Position numbers and translations under genes: made by a program. Of a stretch of 64,000 nt of DNA, positions 59,700 to 64,000 are shown one piece after another (the first letter of the stretch is position 1; each line of letters begins with the position of its first letter). The notes under the pieces were generated by a model. The model had not been told where the DNA came from. It worked only from the letters and a program-made list of their open reading frames with translations, and searched no databases. The stretch comes from Phycomyces blakesleeanus NRRL 1555(-) (Eukaryota; Mucoromycota; Mucoromycetes; Mucorales; Phycomycetaceae). The DNA is taken from positions 248,001-312,000 of the forward strand of contig NW_017265167.1 of NCBI RefSeq assembly GCF_001638985.1. The letters run 5' to 3'.

Positions 59700-61484
59700 T
59701 TAAGACACAAGACTTGGGAGTAAAGTTATTCTGTCAGTACTGATTCCCATTACATCTTCAGGGCTTATATGACTAACTCGACTTTGAAGGATCTGGATAT
59801 CAGATTCAGTCATTGATCCAATTGCCATGTTATTTAATGCTACTGCAAATGGGACATCACATCTTTGTCGCATTATCTCCTTTAGCTTATGCACTTTGAA
59901 AAGCTTCCAAATTTCGTATCCAAATAATGATACAAACGAATTTGAAGTTCTTCCATGTTCTGTCTATAGAGTGGAGTGCCACCAACTGGTGGAAGTTACA
60001 GGAAGTCACCAAATACAATAACTGAATTTCCACCAAAAGGAACAAATCGATCAAGTATGTCTCATAGTTTTCGATCTACCCATCCGAACAGTGTTTCTCC
60101 TACCATACTTATTTCGCCAATAATGATTACTTTCAGGCCTGCAAGTGCGGCACCCGTTGAATGTGAGACATCTGATGAGAGTGGGGAAATATCTCCTCTC
60201 CAAATTTGTGCTACAGGGAGCCGATACGTTGAAAGCAGCCTTTCCTGTGAGAGCACGCAGCAGTACTGATGGTGTATTCATATCCCTTTTTCTCGTCTTG
60301 TCAAACTCGCGCACAAGACTTTGATAAAGTGCTTTTATCAGTAAACCTTTTCTTGTACCGGCTTCTCCTGTTAAGAAATAATAGAAAGGTGCATGGTGTT
60401 GTACTGATGTAGAGGAGCTGGACTGATGTGCAAGTACAGGAGTCGTTGCTGTCACTAATATGATTTATAACGTGGTACAGATACTGTTTCTGCTGCAAGT
60501 TCAACGTTGATAAAAGGGCTTGATATTCAGAATTGCTTAGCCACTTTGGAATTCTGACTCGTTCAAGATAGGTCAATTGGTTGTTATGTGTAGAAGTATT
60601 TGGATTAAGTTCATCTGTTAGGTATGTTGTTTTATAATAGTGACCTTATTCACTATCATAGACATCCAAAGTATAACTTCCAAAATCATCGTCTAGGAAA
60701 TACAGGGCCATGACATCTGTATTCTCTCCAGGTACATCATCTCTTTCTGCATTCATATTACTGCGTTCAAGGGAAACCATTTCGAGATACCCATTTTGTA
60801 CATCATCATCAAATTGGCTAGCTTGTCGTCATAATCAACATTATGTTCATTTATCTCATCAGCATTGGTTACAGTAGTGGTATTCGAATTAGCTGTACTT
60901 GATGGAGGTCTTTTTTTTTTGGAAAATTTGAAATATGGAGCCAATTGAGCTAAAGTAAAGTTTTCCAATTCTTGTGGTCTGCAGGCATAATGATCAATCA
61001 GTCCTGCTTCAAAGCAGTTTGTAAAATTTGGATCCATTGCTACAAGTTCAGATTGCTTCTGTAAGATATGAAAGCTGATTTTCGGGCCCGATTTTTGGTA
61101 TAGATCTTGTTACTGTACTTGTTTCTGACATTCCGACTCGTAGTAAGTTGTATATTAGTCCTTGAGTAGATATATCGCTGGTATTGTAATAGGTCCCAGA
61201 AAGTGATCTCATCAATATCAAAAAGCGTTGAACTGATATCTTCTTCATGGTCGTTATAAATCTCTTTGAGAGTCTTGTTAATCCATTTATCTGCCTTGCT
61301 TGTGTAATAGACAGCATATTTGCAACATTCATATTGGCTAATAATAATCCGGATGTCTATATTTGCCCTGAGAATGTTGAATGTTTTCTGATTGTAATTG
61401 TTCATCTTGATTTCATTTGGTTTTCGCTGGAGCATGACTTTATTCATCTTTAGAGTACTACGAGCTAATGATGGGTGCTAATCA
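59700..61484 (-). pseudogene. Decayed Helitron/PIF1-like helicase remnant
   Basis: On the minus strand the order matches Helitron-type replicase-helicase ORFs of fungi. From the right: HPSLARSTLKMNKVMLQRKP and MNNYNQKTFNILRANIDIRI (the inter-domain block usually reading NPYN...ANMDIQ), then YYTSKADKWINKTLKEIY, then a PIF1 helicase beginning FYYFLTGEAGTRKGLLIKAL. Later blocks VIIIGEISMVG and ALNNMAIGSMTESD lie in other frames, so several frameshifts and stops break the gene. The Walker A motif reads GEAGTRKG instead of GxxGTGKS, and Walker B has IIIGE in place of IIDE, so the ATPase residues are also gone. The N-terminal Rep part and Helitron termini were not identified. A captured host PIF1 gene is less likely given the upstream block. 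Confidence 0.75.
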
Positions 61485-62442
61485 GTCATTGTAAGATTAA
61501 TAGTTAATAAAAACTCGGCGAACCTCATGGGGGACATTTGATCTTCATAGTTATTAAAGATATGTTCTTTATGTGAAATATTATGCTTGAGTAAAGAAGG
61601 TCAGGGACAACATGGGGCAAGCTCGGGATTGGTCAAATAGATAAAGTTTAAACCCAACGTTGGGATCGAGCATCAAATTAAAAAAAAAAAATTAGAGCAA
61701 ATTGTAGTTTCAAGAAAGTCATGCGAAGTATATTTCTTTCTATCTAGGAAAATAAATACATATTATATATATATATATATGAGTAATTATTTTCTTTATA
61801 ATAAAAGATAATCTAAGCCCACTTAAAAGAGAGACACCTCCAAACGCCTTGATCTACTAACCTTTTGGCGTTCTATACTGCGGGTAAACAAGAGTTCCGA
61901 TTTGCCCTTTTTTTTCAGATATTCCATTAAACCAACAATTTAATATGTTTTTTTTTAAAGAAAAAAGAAAAAATATATGAGGCGTGGATGCTTGATTATA
62001 TAAAAATTAGATAAAAACACATATGTGCTTACATGAATTTTACTTTTATTATGACTTTCAAGCGGTATAGATCATATAATATCTACATTAAACTTGTATT
62101 CTATTTTACATTGGCACTGTACCTCTATATGTATCCTCGACACTTTTGTATCAAATCCTGGGTTGATTATAATACTGCCTCTTTTTTTTTGTTTGTTTGT
62201 TTGAGCCAGATCTAATGAAGTTCGATTTTCTATGTGGCTACTCTCAGTTTTGAGATCTTAAAGGGGTTCCTTACCGTTATTACTGTATATCAATGAATTA
62301 ATGAATAGATGGGTTAATGAACGAATGTGGTAAATTTGGAGTATTTCATTTTCCGACTCCAAAGTCTTATTTATTCACTTTTTACTCTCTGGGTATGTCA
62401 CTTTTGCGTTGGACTGACTATTTCATTTCATATTTATTTTTA

Positions 62443-62473
<31 letters not shown>

Positions 62474-62514
62474 TTATTTTTTTTTAAAAAAAAAAAACTA
62501 TACTATACTATACC
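61485..62514. other. Intergenic region upstream of MTG1
   Basis: No gene seen. The distal part may still belong to the decayed Helitron-like element. Immediately before the MTG1 start lies a (TTTTTA)n tract at about 62428-62488 followed by a poly(A) run and CTATA triplets, which probably serve as a nucleosome-poor promoter or leader. Confidence 0.45.
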
Positions 62515-63585
62515 ATGGCATCTCGATTTATTCCGAGGTCTTCATTTCCTTATGATCGTGTGATCAACTGGTTTCCTGGTCATATGGCAAAGGGTCTTCG
62601 CATGATCTCTGAAAAACTCAATTCAGTTGATCTTATTGTCGAGGTCCGCGATGCCAGAATTCCTCTTTCTTCTGTCAATCCAAACTTTGAAAAGGTTGTT
62701 GGTCGCAAACCTCGGTTGATCGTCTACAACAAACATGATCTTGCACACCCAGACACCAAAGATATTATCACAAAAGCGTTTGCACGCAATGCTCCTCACA
62801 CCCCTGTCATTTTCACAAGCTGTCTTAAAGACATGAACATTCGTGCGATTCTCAATCAGGCTGCACTCTTGGCAGATCCCATTCCACAGGTCACCTTGAT
62901 GATCGTGGGCATGCCAAATGTCGGCAAGTCTTCGCTGATCAATTCCTTGCGACGGGTGGGTGTAGGTAAAGGTAAGGCTGCCCAGACAGGGGCACAGCCT
63001 GGTGTGACGCGCACGTTGGTTGGCACAGTCAAGGTTCTCGAGGATCCAACTGTGTATCTGATCGACACTCCGGGTGTTATGGTACCACACATTGCTGATC
63101 CTGTCCGGAGTCTAAAGGTTGCCCTGACTGGTGGAATTCGTGATCATCTTTCGGACGAACAGATTATGGCTGATTATCTATTATATCGTCTGAATGAGAA
63201 GGAAGCACATGGATACTCGACTTGGTTCAGATTGCCAGATGAACAGCCGACCAACAGTGTGGATGTCCTACTGGAGTCTGTTGCCAAACGTATTGGTGCA
63301 GTTGTCAAGGGAGGCGAGTATGAGCACACGATGGCAGCTAAGTTCTTTTTAAAGCATTACCGGACGGGAAAGCTGGGGCAGTTTACACTGGATGATATCA
63401 GCCCTGAAGGATTAGAGACTTTCTTTGAACGAGTGAAGATGTATGGCAGTGAGGGAAAGACGGCAGATGATGGAGTTAGTCGACGTCAGGAAAAGAAGAT
63501 GGCGAAACTGGCTGCACGAAAAGAGGCCCAGAGGATCTTTAAACTAGAAGGAGGTAGTAGACGCAATCCAGATTCGTTTGCTTAG
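62515..63585 (+). CDS. MTG1: Mitochondrial ribosome-associated GTPase 1 (Mtg1)
   Basis: A single uninterrupted exon encodes 356 residues, unusual here because most neighbours have several introns. It belongs to the circularly permuted YlqF/RbgA GTPases, which help assemble the large subunit of the mitochondrial ribosome (family knowledge). The permuted motif order is visible: DARIP at 46-50, G4 NKHD at 72-75, G1 GMPNVGKSS at 132-140, the G2 threonine in GVTRT near 165 and G3 DTPG at 184-187. The N-terminal INWFPGHMAKGLRMI is the family's signature. The C-terminus is a basic helix (RRQEKKMAKLAARKEAQ). The start was chosen for its Kozak-like ACCATGG and because it yields the conserved N-terminal length. 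A strong predicted targeting peptide is not obvious, but the R/S/F-rich first 13 residues could serve. Confidence 0.93.
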   Translation: MASRFIPRSSFPYDRVINWFPGHMAKGLRMISEKLNSVDLIVEVRDARIPLSSVNPNFEKVVGRKPRLIVYNKHDLAHPDTKDIITKAFARNAPHTPVIFTSCLKDMNIRAILNQAALLADPIPQVTLMIVGMPNVGKSSLINSLRRVGVGKGKAAQTGAQPGVTRTLVGTVKVLEDPTVYLIDTPGVMVPHIADPVRSLKVALTGGIRDHLSDEQIMADYLLYRLNEKEAHGYSTWFRLPDEQPTNSVDVLLESVAKRIGAVVKGGEYEHTMAAKFFLKHYRTGKLGQFTLDDISPEGLETFFERVKMYGSEGKTADDGVSRRQEKKMAKLAARKEAQRIFKLEGGSRRNPDSFA

Positions 63586-64000
63586 TTTAGGCGGCTAGTT
63601 CAATCGAATTAGATTGGATTGGATTGGATTGGATTGGATTAGATGTGATGTGATTGTATCTTCTATATCTCTATCTGTATTGTGTATAATTGTATAATAG
63701 ACCCTCTTTGAACCACAAAACAAGTACATTTGACAATGTGTAATAGTAGTATAGACTTTTACTTCTTTATTTTGTGGTTAGATGTTCCAAGTTTGATTTG
63801 CCTTGTACAAGAGAACATTACTCCCTCTAGATTCCAACAACAAGAAATATAGTCAGTTTGGGACAGTACTCATGTGTTTAAAAGGCCATAATAGAATATT
63901 TCCACAAAGCGTCTTTATCCCAATAGGAAAGCCTTCTGTCCTTGTCAGATTATATTGACCCTTTATTTAGTCCAACTTTGTCAAGCTATTGAAAGTGAAT
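63586..64000. other. 3' flank of MTG1
   Basis: Contains a (GGATT)n repeat at about 63612-63640 and AT-rich DNA. No gene could be recognised before the window ends. Confidence 0.5.

Noticed and set aside
1..64000. tRNA, rRNA, snRNA and CRISPR features
   Set aside because: No box-B-like GGTTCGANTCC pairs with acceptor stems, no rRNA signatures, no U1-U6 core motifs, and no regularly spaced repeat-spacer array were seen. A covariance search would be more sensitive than reading by eye.

Overview
The window is nuclear DNA from a fungus with a compact, AT-rich genome and many short GT-AG introns (about 55-280 nt). Three things point to the Mucoromycota, most likely Mucorales (Phycomyces/Mucor-like): a secreted CotH-family protein, fungal Mediator and SAGA subunits with numerous small introns, and decayed Tc1/mariner-type and Helitron/PIF1-like elements. 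The species call is inference; no rRNA, tRNA, CRISPR array or bacterial operon was seen.

Layout. 1-600: 5' exon of an unidentified Q/P-rich protein (minus, runs off the left edge). 1751-4892: Nrp1/ARP-like protein with a degenerate DEDDh exonuclease domain, an RRM and four RanBP2 zinc fingers. 5000-8400: graveyard with an unidentified coding relic, a broken Tc1-like transposase and the first copy of a ~515 bp dispersed repeat. 8784-10279: C9orf78/Tls1 (Hep59) splicing-associated protein. 10439-11512: second broken DDE transposase (minus). 11999-18010: Mediator subunit 13 in 11 exons. 18406-19145: second copy of the 515 bp repeat, then a 119 bp MITE-like element with Tc1-type inverted ends. 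20712-21898: uncharacterised 250-residue protein. 22528-23823: cysteine dioxygenase. 23824-28328: AT-rich desert. 28329-31132: ETF-ubiquinone oxidoreductase (minus). 32109-33352: MIT-domain protein (minus). 33353-38807: desert with micro- and minisatellites. 38808-41387: cytochrome P450. 41388-45279: desert. 45280-48001: CotH-like protein with signal peptide, P/T/E-rich stalk and hydrophobic tail (minus). 50717-52565: SAGA subunit Sgf29. 54042-55589: heterotrimeric G protein beta subunit (minus). 59700-61484: decayed Helitron/PIF1 helicase (minus). 62515-63585: intronless Mtg1 mitochondrial GTPase.

The genes do not form a pathway cluster. They are mostly unrelated housekeeping genes (transcription: MED13 and SGF29; RNA: Nrp1-like and Hep59-like; mitochondria: ETF-QO and MTG1; sulfur: CDO; signalling: G beta) separated by AT-rich spacers. 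Mobile-element debris is concentrated at 5-19 kb and 59.7-61.5 kb.

Exon boundaries were fitted by hand using splice consensus and frame continuity. For every complete spliced gene the exon lengths sum to a multiple of three with no internal stop, but no transcript data were available. I found no convincing wholly new multi-gene system. The observations most worth follow-up are the pseudo-exonuclease/RRM/zinc-finger protein, the dispersed repeat family with its MITE neighbour, the CotH-like surface protein, the very small exons, and several GC-richer islands in the deserts.
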